From Pseudeuparius sepicola (lineage: Eukaryota > Arthropoda > Insecta > Coleoptera > Anthribidae), in NCBI GenBank assembly GCA_963920635.1, contig OY987300.1, positions 61,480,915-61,544,914 on the forward strand: DNA of 64,000 nt, in the 5' to 3' direction. Below the pieces are notes generated by a model. The model searched no databases. It was given only the letters and a program-made list of their open reading frames with translations, and was not told the DNA's origin. The translations under genes and the position numbers were made by a program. Position 1 is the stretch's first letter; each line of letters begins with the position of its first letter. Shown here piece after piece: positions 32,095 to 44,579 of the stretch.

Positions 32095-33309
32095 TACAGG
32101 GTGTCCAATTTAGATGGAATAATGCGGATATAACTTTTTAAGGACACCTTGTAAAAATGTTTCAGACAAGAGATTTTCAGTTGATCTTTCTGCATATTTT
32201 GGTGACCTTGAATTCTTTTGGAGCTAGTCATTTTGTTACTACGGCAACCAACTTTGTTTTTTAAATGGCACCATACACTTTTCTGTACAAATTTGGAATC
32301 AGCTCCTTTTTGTGCATACAAACATGTAAAATTTCATTGGGGTTGCATAAGAATATTTTTGAGAAAAAACAGAATTTTTGCAAGTACCTACGCTAAAATT
32401 TAAATTCGAGAGCGTTGCCTAAAAAAGTAAGCCATGCCTAATGAAAATTTTGACACTTACGTATGTCATTATGACAACCGCGTTATTGATCCATTTGTTA
32501 TCAATGGTAATTTGACTGGCAAAAGGTATTTGGATCTTTTGCAAAATGAGGTTATTCCCGCCCTTGGTATGCCAATCCAGGATATCTGGTGCCAGCAAGA
32601 TGAAGCACCTCCCCATTACCACCGTGATGTGCGCCGCTATTTAAACCAAGTCTTTCCACAGTCTTGGATTGGCAGAAGAGGGGCCATAGAATGGCCTCCG
32701 AGATCTCCCGATCTTACCCCGTGTGATTTTTTTCTTGCGGGGACACCTAAAATCCATGAATCGTCCCCAAAATTAGAACAGCACATACAGACTGGGCCCT
32801 TGCCTCGCTGTGAATGGAGAAAATTTCGAGCATTTCATTAATTGATTTTTAGGTACCATTGATTTATTTTGCCTAATTATTTATTAATAAACAAATTTTG
32901 CAAGTTTAACATGATTTACCTGTCGCCGGTAAGTTATCATTACATGCAAAAATGTCAAAATTTTCATTAGGCTTGGCCTACTTTTAGGCAACGCTCTCGA
33001 ATTTAAATTTTGGCGTACTTGTAAAAATTCTACTTTTTCTCAAAAATTTTCTTATGCAACCCCAATGAAATTTTACATGTTCGTATGCACAAAAATGTGC
33101 TGATTCCAAATTTGAACAGAAAAATGTATCGTGCTATTTAAAAAAAAAACAAAGTTGGTGGCCGTAGCAACGAAATGACTAGCTACCAAAAAATTCAAGG
33201 TCATCAAAATATGCACATAGATCAACTGAAAAACTCTTGTCTGAAATATTTATACAAGGTGAATTTAAAAAGTTCTATTCATTATTCCATCTAAATTGGG
33301 CACCCTGTA
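32095..33309 (+). mobile_element. 1.2-kb mariner-like element with ~350-bp inverted repeats
   Basis: Left end TACAGGGTGTCCAATTTAGA at 32095, right end CACCCTGTA at 33301-33309; arms of about 350 bp each (32095-32450 and 32955-33309) match at most positions. TA flanks. The middle encodes a transposase fragment. It is an internally deleted derivative, and it ties CAGGGTG termini to a transposase family. Confidence 0.88.
32434..32841 (+). pseudogene. DD41D-type (rosa-like) Tc1/mariner transposase, fragment
   Basis: 135 codons are open, of which the first 12 or so fall in the inverted repeat. The rest matches the middle and end of insect mariner-like transposases: an Asp in WCQQDEAPPHY, then FPQSWIGRRG, then SPDLTPCDFF, with 41 residues between the two catalytic Asp residues. 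The N-terminal helix-turn-helix domain and first catalytic Asp are absent, and the C-terminus is lost after the second Asp region. It is not functional. Confidence 0.85.
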
Positions 33310-33650
33310 TTTATATGTATTATCATTATTCCATTTCGGTCTCGAAATTATTTTATTTTACTCGTTTTTGCCCAACTTTAGCAACATAATTTTTCAAACC
33401 ATAGTATTGGTGAGAATAGGGCTGTATATAGGAAAAAAAATTATAGGATGCATAAACGTATATTTTCGTAAAAAATATTTTAGGTTCTCATTCGTTTTCC
33501 TCGTCAGAGTAACAGTTTTTGAGAAAAATCAGAAAACGGGCTCCAGGACATATAAGTGGGTGGTATTTGAAGCAAAAGGGGATGAACTTCCCTTCTGAGA
33601 GGTGAGAGGTGTTTTAATTTGTATTTGAATGTCTATTAAATTTACCTCGA

Positions 33651-34282
33651 TTAAAAATATCTGAACGCTAAAACTGTAAGAACCAAAAATGCACCAGTAT
33701 GAGATAAATACCTATAATATCGTATAAGCAAATGGTACATTCGAAAGCCTTCACAGTCCCAATATTGAGCTGGCAACATTGCTGGGATTCACAATGCTGT
33801 AAGACGTAGCAAAAATTATACAAACGGGCTCCACTTTGAGGTTCTATATGTCGGGGTTGACAACGACTGTTAACCATCATAAAAAAATTTTTTCGTATAT
33901 TCCTACCCCTCTAAAGTTGCTCGAAAAGTTATAGTTTGGTAATGTATTTTTTTGCAAAATATACACCTGATATACCTTTGGATCTAGTGGGTCTGAGGTT
34001 GCCTGTAGAACGTATCGGGTCTGACTTTGTCTGTTGAATCAATATATATATATATATAAGAAAAGGTGATAATGGGCAAACACTCAAAGTTAACAAAAAG
34101 AAAAACTAGTAACCGCATACACGTGTTTCATGCTATTTGGCAATCATCGGTACGGTGTAACATTAACCAAATCAAAAGATAGGCATGATTTGGGAAGCAA
34201 CAAATGAAGTCCAGGCAGGAGCCAACAGCACATTTGCAGCTTCAGTCAGCACATCCCCTATTTTGGGGCTTGTACTAACATC

Positions 34283-34285
<3 letters not shown>
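33651..34285. other. No gene seen; CAGACCCG family piece at 33990-34030
   Basis: 33990-34030 is the inverted match of 23126-23165, with an (AT)n patch at 34036-34054 just after. Confidence 0.5.

Positions 34286-34327
<42 letters not shown>
34286..34327. repeat. (AT)n microsatellite
   Basis: About 21 AT units. Confidence 0.95.
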
Positions 34328-34329
<2 letters not shown>

Positions 34330-34333
<4 letters not shown>

Positions 34334-35455
34334 TTGATTATTGCGGTCATTGTCACTGTCAGAGAATTTGTCTGTACGATTTATCTTTGCGTTGTAATAA
34401 AAACAGTTCATTGTCCGGCGGTAATTTATTTCGAACCAGTGTCCCGAGGCAGCCGGTGGAGTGTCGGGAGGGACACTACAAATGTCTTACAATAATTCTT
34501 ATTGGACTCGGTACTAAGTTGAGGTATATGTGTTTTAATTTAGTTGTTAGTTTATGTAAAATTTTATGCAAAATGTTTAGTGTGCCTCGCGGTAATCTCA
34601 ACAATAATTGCTCTGCCTGTCTACATGTAGCTTTGTTTATGGTACCTATAACTATTGTCCCCAGTGTATGGACCTGTAAGCAGTAAACAATTATTGCTTT
34701 TCGAGTGATTCCTACTTGGAACAACAAGTAGGTAGGTATTTTGCCATTTTGGTTATTTTTTAAACACAAGTTTATGTCATATCTCAACAATCACAAAGAA
34801 CATAAAAAATTGGATAAGATTATCTTATTAAGCCCAAAATTATCTACAATTTTTGTCTCTACAGTTTTTCTGTATAATCAGAAATAACGGAGCTACAGAG
34901 ACCTGATTAAATAGGAAAAATAACTCTTTTCAAAATATCTAGTGAGCCATGAACTTTTTTGAAAATCCAAAAGGGGCAATAGATTGAGCATTCAAAACTG
35001 CAATTCTTTCCCCATTTAACCTTTGTTCTAGCTCTGCTAGTTTCCGAGATCCCCATAGTGGGCATCGAAAAAAACTCACCCTGTATTTTACAGTATTACT
35101 AATAGTTGTCCTCCGTTTGACTTTTTGCACAAGTGAATTTGAAGTGAAATGAACATGAAGTGATCTGATAGTGTAATGATTTTTTTTATTGGTAAATGGA
35201 ACAGTGTATACCACCACATTATCTATAATCTAACCCTTGAATGAATTTTTCAATATTTTTCACCACCTTAACCCCAGAAACACTCAAAACCAACACAAAT
35301 TACATAAAAATCGATTTGCTTCATAATCAACTGAACATTTGCAAAAGGAACACTCGATGTCAGCTGATGTGATCTCAAAGTGATTCGGAATCGATTTGAG
35401 ATCACTTAAAACTGTAAAAGGAGGACGGCTAATATAAAATAGATGAAAATTAGGT
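34330..35455. other. No gene seen
   Basis: AT-rich. Overlapping open frames on both strands near 34390-34790 show no domain. Confidence 0.4.
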
Positions 35456-35900
35456 GATTTCCAATGACGTCAAAACCTATAGACGTGGTGCCCCATTGTT
35501 AAAATGCCCTTTATTTTGACTCCAAGATTAAATATATCCATACTACTCTAAAAACATGCTACAAACAAAGACAGAAAGTCAACCATCTACCAACTATACA
35601 CCCGGAGATTCCCGGTTATAGTTCCTCCAGAATCATACTTAGATATCGCATGTGTTTTCTTGTTTGGGGGCGCCGGAAGCATCGTAACCTCACCTGAAGA
35701 CTCGGGGGATGGTCTAACGACGCCAGCCTCCGAGCCCAGAGTCGAAATAAGGTCGATACGGCTCGACAAAAAGGGGCAATTTCTGACAATCTCGCGACAT
35801 TTTCGGAATAATTTAATGGAGCGCTTAGATTGTGATTAGTTCTGGGCGTCAAGCGTTTATCAAAACAAACCTGCCTATAGGTTCTGACGTCATTGGTGAT
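35456..35900. mobile_element. Possible MITE with CCAATGACGTCA ends
   Basis: CCAATGACGTCAAAACCTAT near 35461 is inverted near 35877-35897 at about 20 of 22 positions. The interior is more GC-rich than its surroundings and holds two overlapping minus-strand open frames (35587-35852) without a recognisable domain. It could instead be a small gene fragment carried in a MITE. Confidence 0.45.
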
Positions 35901-37470
35901 TTCGAAGAAGTGTAATAAATTATACTAGTAATAGTATTACTAAGACTATCAATGGAGAGACGTAGAGGTTTTTTTTGTATCGATGGTATTTACTAGCAAC
36001 GCACCGAACACTTTAGTTTGTGGATTGGGGAACAGTCTTTCGCAGCTGCATCAGTAATTGATAATTTTAAATATAAAAATTAATTCGTTAATTTAAAACT
36101 TTTAACCAGCTTACGAATTCAACAGAACGTATCCAAATTGAAAATACGCGCTCCCAACCTGGAGCCCGGCAGTGACATCCTATTCGTAGTGTATGTTCAG
36201 TGGTGATTAAAAGTTTAAAATTCCTCATCGGCATAGTTTAATAGCTATCCAGGAAAGTGCATCATTTCATTTTGGGAGAATTTTGTGGGGGCTTTAACTC
36301 AGGGGATGCCTCATAATTTGATTCGAAATTTAATTCATATCGAACCTTGTACAGTTGAATCGATACCTGTTAAATAGTTGGTTGATAAGAGTGCTTCAAT
36401 TTTCATTTATATCGGTACTGTGTGAATACCAATCTCGTAGATTGCTGGCGGGAAGTTTAGACAATTATTCACGTAAACCATGAGCAGGGAATTTGATTTT
36501 AAGCAAAAAGTTTTAGGTATATAAACATGTACCCGAAAATAAAAAAAACCACACAATATCCGCGTATTCAGCTGTATTGTAAATATTTGGCACGATTCCG
36601 TAGTCTACGCATAAACGCACTTACAATGCACCAAAATTTGAGTTAATAAATTGACATGCCAAACTCCGACACAAACAATTGCCAAAGCCTACTAAAAAAT
36701 AAAAACTATTAAACGCTATAGCGCGGATACATGTTTGTATGAAATTTTTGTTTAAATTCAAATTTCCTATGCATGGTTTACATATTGCGGTTTAACTTCG
36801 ACTCACCTTGTATAGAAATATTTATAGAGGCCTATTGGCGACAAAAAATAGTTTATACACACATATTATATTTCTACATATTGGTAGGAGCATAGAAGAA
36901 TCTACTACGCCAGATTCTTCTATGGTAGGGATATGTTTAGCTATGTTTCTAGTTAAAACGGTAAAAATAAATCGAAAATAAATACCTAATAAAGCAAAAA
37001 TATGGAAATGCCAGATAAAAAGTCCTAAAAGACATTTCTTAATAGATCATTAACGATTTTTTTAATATCCGCCTAGATTTACTCTCGTTACTAATTTTTT
37101 TAAATACACCTGTTTAAAAATTCATTAAAAATGTTGCCCGCCCCCCTCCAACACATTTCTATGTATACATATACGCCACGAATAATAATTAACTATTAGA
37201 TACTAGGTAATATACTATAACCAGAAGTTTTGTATTTATTAATTTATAAATCCTGACCCAGTTTATTTTCTAAGATTCTGGGAAATGCGTTTTAGTTATG
37301 TACGAGTATGATAGGTAAATATTGTATTGTTTGCTGTTACTATACGAATAAATTGTATTCTAGTAATAATTCTTAGAAAACTGGCCATAAATAGACTTAA
37401 ATCACCGCTATAAATTGCACCGACCGGGTTTTCTTCTCGGTAAATTCGACAGGCCATTTACTGGTTTAGG
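35901..37470. other. Gene-free; 13-bp hairpin at 36891-36924
   Basis: CATAGAAGAATCT and its perfect complement are separated by 8 bases at 36891-36924. No credible ORF. Confidence 0.45.
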
Positions 37471-37910
37471 TACAGGGTGCCCCGGTTAAGACGTTACGAG
37501 CGATTGCCTGGGTAATTTTTAAGATAAATTGGGGTTCAAAAACTAAACTTTTGGAGTTTTTTTTTCCAGAAATTGAATGCCGCTACCCAAAGCGATATTC
37601 AACCGTGCTGCACGAATTTTCTTATTAACCTATCTTAATTTTGAAAAAAATCGGCTTTTTGGCGATATATTTTTTGTTTGAAATTAAAATCTTTTTATCT
37701 TGGCGTTCTTCAATTCCTTGGAAAAAATACACAAGTTTGGTGTTTCAACCATCAGCTTATCTTAAAAATTACGGCGATAATGGCTCGTACCGTCTTAGCT
37801 GGAACAAAATAACGTCATTTCCGGCTAAACCGGAAGTGATATTCAAGTGTGCAGATTTTTTATCCACTTTACCACTCTAATTAAAAAATGCAACAGAATC
37901 GCCATCTTAC
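37471..37910 (+). repeat. CAGGGTG left end and repeat partner of 17080-17520
   Basis: TACAGGGTGCCCCGGTTAAG at 37471 is a left end of the CAGGGTG type. The following sequence matches 17080-17520. No right-hand end is visible. Confidence 0.55.
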
Positions 37911-37911
37911 A

Positions 37912-38475
37912 GACCATTACTTAGGTGAATTGCAGATGAATAACCACTATTTTGGGATAACCACTATTTTGGGATAACCTGTTCAACAAGTTGAAGAATC
38001 GAGAATTCTAGATATTGCATATTAAAAGAATATTATGCAATCTTGGCAAGAATAAAAATATAAAAATTTGTTTAAAGCCCCAAAGGGTCCACTGTATAAA
38101 GAAGAAACTGAAAAATCGAATGCGTTTTATGCTTACTTACATTAAAACTATAGCCATGGACTCATTTCAAAGCAAAAGGTACCAAATACCTACTCTTGCT
38201 TGCTTTTTAGACCCGCTTCATGTAAACTTGTCAAATCAAAGGGACATAACAAACAAGCATTTTGTTTTATTTGAGATATTAAATTTGTTGTAACAGACAC
38301 ATTTGCATGTTTTTATTTCATAAAAGATTCTGCGACAATGGTGTTTTTAGCGTCAAACCACCCTGTCGGTTTTTTTTTCGACATGTGGCGCTAGTGGCGA
38401 TCGCTTGAAACAGCGCTATGTACATTGTACAGGTCTTTAATATAGTGTTCCAGGTTAAACTGAGAATGTGTTGAA
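37912..38475 (+). repeat. Duplicated block R1, copy 1
   Basis: About 560 bp matching 40909-41465 in the same orientation, with several indels. Shared landmarks include GTCCACT...AAGAAGAAACTGAAAAAT, ACATAACAAACAAGCATTTT and GTGGCGATCGCTTGAAACAG. Both copies have frame-breaking differences, so it is not a conserved coding region. Confidence 0.8.
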
Positions 38476-39779
38476 CACTCATTTTGAAAACAAACTATAC
38501 CCACTTTTTCCTGTTTCTCCTCCGTAAGTACACTTTACATACTCTCCAGCGCCCGAAAGCGTAAGTCAAACGCTCGAGGGCCCTGTTAGTTTGGCTGCTA
38601 GTTGCGAAAGAGGTTGCTAGGTACAAAAAGTATTGTCTAGCAACCCTTACGCAGCAAGGACCTTAAAACCATTAATAAAATATATGTAGCAACGCGAAAC
38701 TTGCGTCGATTTTATATTTGTCACAGAAATCGTTTTATAGACGAACAGGAATTATGCGACAGAAAAATTAATAATATCAATATTTTCCCAGTGCGAAGTA
38801 AGAGCCGCCTAACGAGACCATATCAGAATTGACAAGCACCTATTTAGTGCAGGGTTGGAGCGCCAGCTAGTAAGTCAAAAGTCACTGGTTCAAGCCCTAC
38901 ACAAAGCCCAACTTTTTTATTTTCTTTGTTATCGCTGCATTATGCCTCTTATATTTTTGTATTACTGATTATCATTTTTAGTAACTAAACAATAGTTATT
39001 AGTTATTATGAATATTATTATTCACAATCTACTCCATTCAAAGTTTAATTTCGCATTTCGCGTCACAAACTTTTTTATTCACAAAATCTTGTCGCAAGTT
39101 GGCATTGAATTATCTTAACCAAAACCTAAACATATTTTATTCGTTTTAGTACGTGGCTTAAATAAAAGCTTGTAATAAACAAATATTTTATTTTGTGAGT
39201 TTTAGTACTTGATTGATTCCCATGTCTGGAGGGTGGTAAAGAAAATTAGTCCGCCATCTTGGGGCATCCGCCATATTGCATTTCATTTTGTACTCGTCAA
39301 ACCCTTTCATTTGATACTTATGTCGAGGAGGTTGTGAAGAAATAGTTAAACCGCCATCTTGGACTGGCGGTCATTTTGAAAAAAATCGCAGTACTGAGTA
39401 GATTAGGAGAAGATTCTTCCATAAATTGAAAAGAAAATATTTTGTTAGAAGCATAAGTCCGCAAAATATTTCTTTTGAAATATAGAACCTTGATTTTTTT
39501 AAGAAAGATTTAAAAAAATTATTTGCGAATATTAACTCATGTTCCATCCAAATTTATAGATTGCCTCATCAAATGGAAAAGTATGAAGTTCGGCAATTAA
39601 CCAATTAAAAAGTATTAATAAAGTAGGGCATAGTTTGATTTAGAATTATTGTTTTTCGAATATTTTTTAATGTCAATGTTTAATATTTGTTACAAAAGTA
39701 GGAAAATATGCGTTACTCTTTTCCAAGTGAACTTTTACTACAGGTTTTCAGTATAGAAAACTTGATATTAATATTGCAT
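38476..39779. other. No gene seen
   Basis: AT-rich, no credible ORF. Confidence 0.4.
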
Positions 39780-40510
39780 TTATGTCTTTGCAAAGAGCAC
39801 TTTACAGCGGTCGATCGATGGGCAACCTGGAGATAGTGTCTATACCTACTTCTCTGATTGTATAGCCAATAATACAGCCAATAACATTTTGAGGCTATCA
39901 AATGGTGAACTGGTTCATATTGGTCTACCCCTGTATAATTAACGATAGGGGCATCTTGGCTTTTTTATCGAACATATCCGGCCATATTTTTCTGCTTGGT
40001 TGCGGGCATTTCATCGACATGGCTGCGAGGGGCCGATGGTGCTGTTTCATTCGTTTTCCCCCGCACCAGCCCGCTGATTAGATAGGTACGCCTTCGTTTT
40101 GCCAGCCAAAGTGGGCTCAATCTATAACTATTAACAAAATAACACGTAGGAATTTAGCACTTTACGACATCCGACCGATGCGCCACCATTGTCAGACTTT
40201 TTAGGTCATCGAGTTGGGAGTTGTGACGGAACCTCACGCGTGACGAGTTGCGGGAAATACTTCGGGGAACTCCGGATTTCGTGGGATCTGATAGTTTTTA
40301 GTCTTTTGGATATAGAGCGGTGCTTTGTTATCGGAATTCCCATTAGTATTTTGTCATTATACACATAACGAGGCAAAATACTCTTTGGAATAAAAATAAA
40401 ATAAAATTGTTTCTATATGTTCAGTGTCGATAGGGTAGGTACCTATACAATTTACATAAAATATTATTTTTTTAAATCGTATTCAAAACTTCAAAGCTGA
40501 TTCGTCGGGA
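39780..40510 (+). repeat. Duplicated block R2, copy 1
   Basis: Matches 41770-42450, and partly 44580-44930. Shared landmarks: GCGAGGGGCCGATG, GATGCGCCACCATTGT, GGGGAACTCCGG, TTGTTATCGGAATTCC, ATTATACACATAA, and an AATAAA-rich end. The last feature would suit an LTR, but TG...CA ends and a target duplication were not found. Confidence 0.7.
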
Positions 40511-40908
40511 ATATTTTTTATTATTTAATAATAATATCCACGCAACAGTTGTTATCTTCACGTACAAGAAGTACCGCGTCTTTGGTTCTTTCTTACTATC
40601 TATATTATGGACCTTTTTTACTTCACACTTCTCAGTTGAACCTGGACCGACACTCGACGAAAAAAATGGCGACTTATTATAGGTTATAACAGAGGTATTC
40701 TGTGGTTATAGGTATGTCAGTTTCTGACGTTTTGAATCTTCCATATTTTAAATATCCAGTTTTATTACCATTTCCGCCCTTTTTACGGTCACGAATTTTC
40801 TTTGCGTTTAATATATTTCCCAGTTTTGTCGTATTAACAGAGCTTTTATAAGAAGATTTGTTTGCGATAACATGAAATTTCCCTGCTCATGAAGAAAATC
40901 GTATGCGC

Positions 40909-41465
40909 AGACCATTGTGTGAATTGCAGAAGAATAAACACTATTTTGGAATTAAGGGATGATCTGTTCAACCAGTTGAAGAAGCTAGAATTCTGGATAT
41001 TATATTTTGGAAGAGTATTTTGTAACGTATGCAAGAATGAAAATAGAAAATTTAGTTTATAGCCCCAAAGCGAACCAATGGTCCACTATGCAAAGAAGAA
41101 ACTGAAAAATCTAATGTGTTCTATACTTACTTATAGACTACAACAAACCAAAAGGTAATAAAATACTCTTGCTTGCCTTTTAGACTCGATTTGCTTAATA
41201 AAATTTATGAATGTATGCCATGTAAGCTTGTCAAACTAAAGGAACATAACAAACAAGCATTTTATTTCATTTTGGATGTTAAATTCGTTGTAGCCCTCAT
41301 TTGCATGGTTTAATATTATAAGAAATTCTGCAACAATGGTGTTTTTTACTTTAATCCACCCTGTCGATTTTTTTCGTCGTGTGGCGCCAGTGGCGATCGC
41401 TTGAAACAGCGCTATGCACAGGTCTTTAATACAGTGTTGGTCCAGGTTGAACTCAGACGACACCC
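40909..41465 (+). repeat. Duplicated block R1, copy 2
   Basis: Second copy of 37912-38475. Confidence 0.8.
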
Positions 41466-41472
41466 ACAGGAA

Positions 41473-41770
41473 GAAATAACTTCAAATAGGCATTATGACT
41501 CCTTATTATAACCGGAAACAAAAGAAACCTGTTATTTTCCATCAGCCCCTGGATATAAAGTATTGCTAAATTAAAACCACCAAGCGCATCCGCAAGTGTA
41601 CATACAGTTTGTTCAGCGAATGTTCGGCCCTACGTCACAACTCCCGTCCTTTTCTGACTCGTGTATATACGACCGATATCCATTGTATATTCATGAGTAA
41701 GACAAGGACGGGAGTTGTGACGTAGGACCGAACATTCGCTGAACAAACATATATGTCATTATTGGTTGTG
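41473..41770 (+). repeat. Duplicated block R3, copy 1, interrupted by a MITE
   Basis: Matches 42537-42695, which has no insertion. Shared landmarks: AAACCTGTTA, GCCTGGA/CCCTGGATATAA, TATGTCATTATT. Confidence 0.65.
41603..41748. mobile_element. Hairpin MITE, copy 2
   Basis: Same family as 29674-29797: TACAGTTTGTTCAGCGAATG on the left, inverted on the right, with a longer loop. The last few bases of the right end differ. The related block at 42537-42695 lacks the insertion. Confidence 0.8.
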
Positions 41771-42450
41771 GCCAGTAATACAGCAACCAAAATTTTGGAC
41801 TCCTGCTTATCAAATTGTGTTCATTCGGATGTTCTCCCCTGTGTGTGGGATATTGTGATTTTATTGAAAAATCAAGTCATGCCCGGCCTTATAGTCTGCT
41901 TGGTTGCGGACATTCGATCGACCCAGAGCGGCGAGGGGCCGATGTGCAATTCATTACTTTTCCGCTAGGCCACCCTGCTGTCTAGACACGCTGTCGTTTT
42001 GCCAGAGTAGGCTCAGCCCATAATTAATAACAAAATAACACTTATGCAAGGAGCACTTTACGGCGTCCGATCGATGCGCCACCATTGTTGAACTATTTGG
42101 GGGGCCATTGAGTTCGAGTTGTGACGATGCGGCACGTGAGGACTTCATGCCGTGGCAAGTTGGGGGAAATACTCAGGGGAACTCCGGGTTATAATAGGGG
42201 GATATGGTAGTTCTCTTTCGTGTTTCTTTTCGGTTCTTTGTTATCGGAATTCCTATGTGAATTATTAGTATGTTGTGTTTAATATGACTCGTATTATACA
42301 CATAATGAGGTAATTACGCTACCGTTGCGAATAAAAAAAATAGAAAAAAATGCCTGTGTGTGCCCATGCTCGGTACAACAATTTACATAAAACGTGAATG
42401 GTTTTTTTAAATCGCATCTAAAAATTCAAAACTGAGTGGTTGGGGGTATT
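41771..42450 (+). repeat. Duplicated block R2, copy 2
   Basis: Second copy of 39780-40510. Confidence 0.7.
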
Positions 42451-42536
42451 GTTGGCCGTTTACTCATAGACGCAATAGATTTCTTCATAAAATTTTGTCT
42501 GGAAGTACGTCCATGTGTTTGCAACTACATCCTCAG

Positions 42537-42695
42537 GATGAAATAACTATTAAGTAACTATTAGATCCTTGCTTCCCCATTTTAAAAACGAAAACAAAAT
42601 AAACCTGTTACGTTCCTTCAGAGCCTGGAGATAAGGTATTGCAAAATATTGAAATCTTCAAACGTATCCCCCTAATATGTCATTATTCGTCGGTC
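42537..42695 (+). repeat. Duplicated block R3, copy 2 (uninterrupted)
   Basis: Second copy of 41473-41770 without the MITE. Confidence 0.6.
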
Positions 42696-42702
42696 TCCGC
42701 AC

Positions 42703-43715
42703 GTAGTGGCGTAACTGTCAAAAATTCAAAATATGAGTTACGCCCGTTATATGCATAATTTAACGTCCTTTTTCATTTCACGAAGTGGCGTAAATGTATC
42801 TTCAGTACTTACGTCAGAATCATTAATTCTTAAATTTTGGCGTTACTATTATAAGTTACAGAGTGTGTCTCACGCAGAGGCGTACCTATATATACTTTAC
42901 GCCACTTTGTGAGAAACGTACATGGAGATATTTATTTTCCAAAATGTGGCGTAACTTAATTTACGTTACTTCATGATGCGCGAATTTTTAAATAACCGCA
43001 CACATATTTTCGCGTATCTGATTAGCACATGAGTAAATAGGCCTAAAATCTTAACCTAGAAATATCAGCTGTGTTGTACGGCGACTCCAATTCGATACTT
43101 TCGCTTAAAAAGTCGTTTTGTTTTAACAATAAGTTAAGTTTACGCATTTTACAATACTATTCTGACACGACAAATAGAAAAATTTGTGCTATATGCATAA
43201 ACTGTTTTACGTTTGCATGAAATGGATGTACCTATTACTCCTCAGTGCAATGGAACGACGGTACATCAAATGTGGTGTTGTGGAAAGAACTTGAAATAGA
43301 AAAATACAGACAGTTAATAGGAAATAAGATATAATAATATATAGGAAATAAGATATCGATGTTGTATAAACGAAGATGGTATAAAGGAATTTTCTTTGTT
43401 TCATTAATTTACGATTTAGGTAGAGCGATATAGAGGCAAAGCAACGGTGCGCGCGGTTGTCTTATGGATAGGTGACCCTTTTTAAATTATTTTGCCTAAT
43501 AAAACTTCTTTTTCTTGATTTTCAAAAAAATATAATGCGTCCCTTGGCAGTGAAGTTTCTCTTTATAACAATTGTGCTTACAGGCCTCGGCATCTAAATT
43601 CCACATTTCTTGAACTTCAGTGCCTTGGTACATAAATACCTATTATTTTGTCGAAATTTGCCTTAATAAGTATTCTTTAAATAAATTTACAAATTTCACA
43701 AAGTGGCGTAACTGC
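42703..43715. repeat. Cluster of GTGGCGTAA motifs
   Basis: AGTGGCGTAA or close forms occur near 42705, 42784, 42955 and 43699, and inverted near 42737 and 42897. The intervening sequence is not obviously repeated. Otherwise no gene seen. Confidence 0.55.
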
Positions 43716-44579
43716 TCAAAATTTTTTTTTTTCTCAAAAATGAAAAAATCCGCAAGTCGTTTAATATTGTAATGTTTAAGCTTCATATCACCGGCATCTC
43801 TGAAAAAAGTTTCGTTAGATTTAGTAAAATTTTTACCGGACATAATATGACTGATTATTTCATGCTATTTTTAGTTTTTTAGCTCTACTGTAAAATTATC
43901 AAAAAGCTTGTTACAATTTACTTAGATTATCTGCTTTGGAATTTCTAGGCACTTATTAGCTGTTCATCTTGACTCCACTGCCTCGTGTGCCCAGCCCACA
44001 CCAGGCTTTCTAAGGATTTGATTTGTGGACAATGCCTACTGTAGTACCCGATCTAAAAAAAATAATCGAGGGTAACAAGAGTGAGCGTTTCTAGGTTTCG
44101 ATCTAGGTGGTTCTTGAAACTTGAGTTACTTATTAGGTAAATATGTACCTATAGAAAATTTGCAACAACATATTAATTTATTATTGTAAAACAACGGCTC
44201 ACATTTATTAATTAGAAGCACAGAGATCGTATATACGAAAGAAAGAAAGCAAGAAGTGAATTCCTTTATTACTTCCGCTTTTTGGCGACAATGATGTTTA
44301 ATTACGTAAGAATAAGCTTTTCGTAATATTTATAGCTTTTTGGGCATCGACAACGGACCTCCTAAATATTATGAATGGACACAAAAGCAGAGAAGTTATT
44401 TTCTCTCTGCACAAAATGTTGCCTTCTCCATTTACATTTTTTTATTATTAAATGACAGAAGGGACGTGACGGAAATTTGAGATTTCATTGGCCCGTCAGT
44501 ATGCAACAGAGACAGTTAGAAGAATTTCTACAAGTTGAAAAGAGACAACGCATATTGTCGCATATTGCGGCAACATTTC
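43716..44579. other. No gene seen
   Basis: AT-rich, no credible ORF. Confidence 0.4.

Larger units (their letters stand above)
30799..33650. mobile_element. Large foldback with ~260-bp arms enclosing two other elements
   Basis: 30799-31067 and 33360-33650 are diverged inverted copies; for example TGACGAGGAAAAC on the left matches GTTTTCCTCGTCA on the right, and CCACCTCTCAG matches CTGAGAGGTG. Between them lie foldback copy D and a DD41D-type element. Either these arms are one palindromic element invaded twice, or two inverted copies of one repeat. Confidence 0.65.

Noticed and set aside
35587..35852. Two minus-strand frames with coding-like composition
   Set aside because: No domain or splice pattern recognised; they lie inside a possible MITE.
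36891..36924. 13-bp hairpin as a miRNA precursor
   Set aside because: The stem is too short and the surrounding sequence does not extend the fold.
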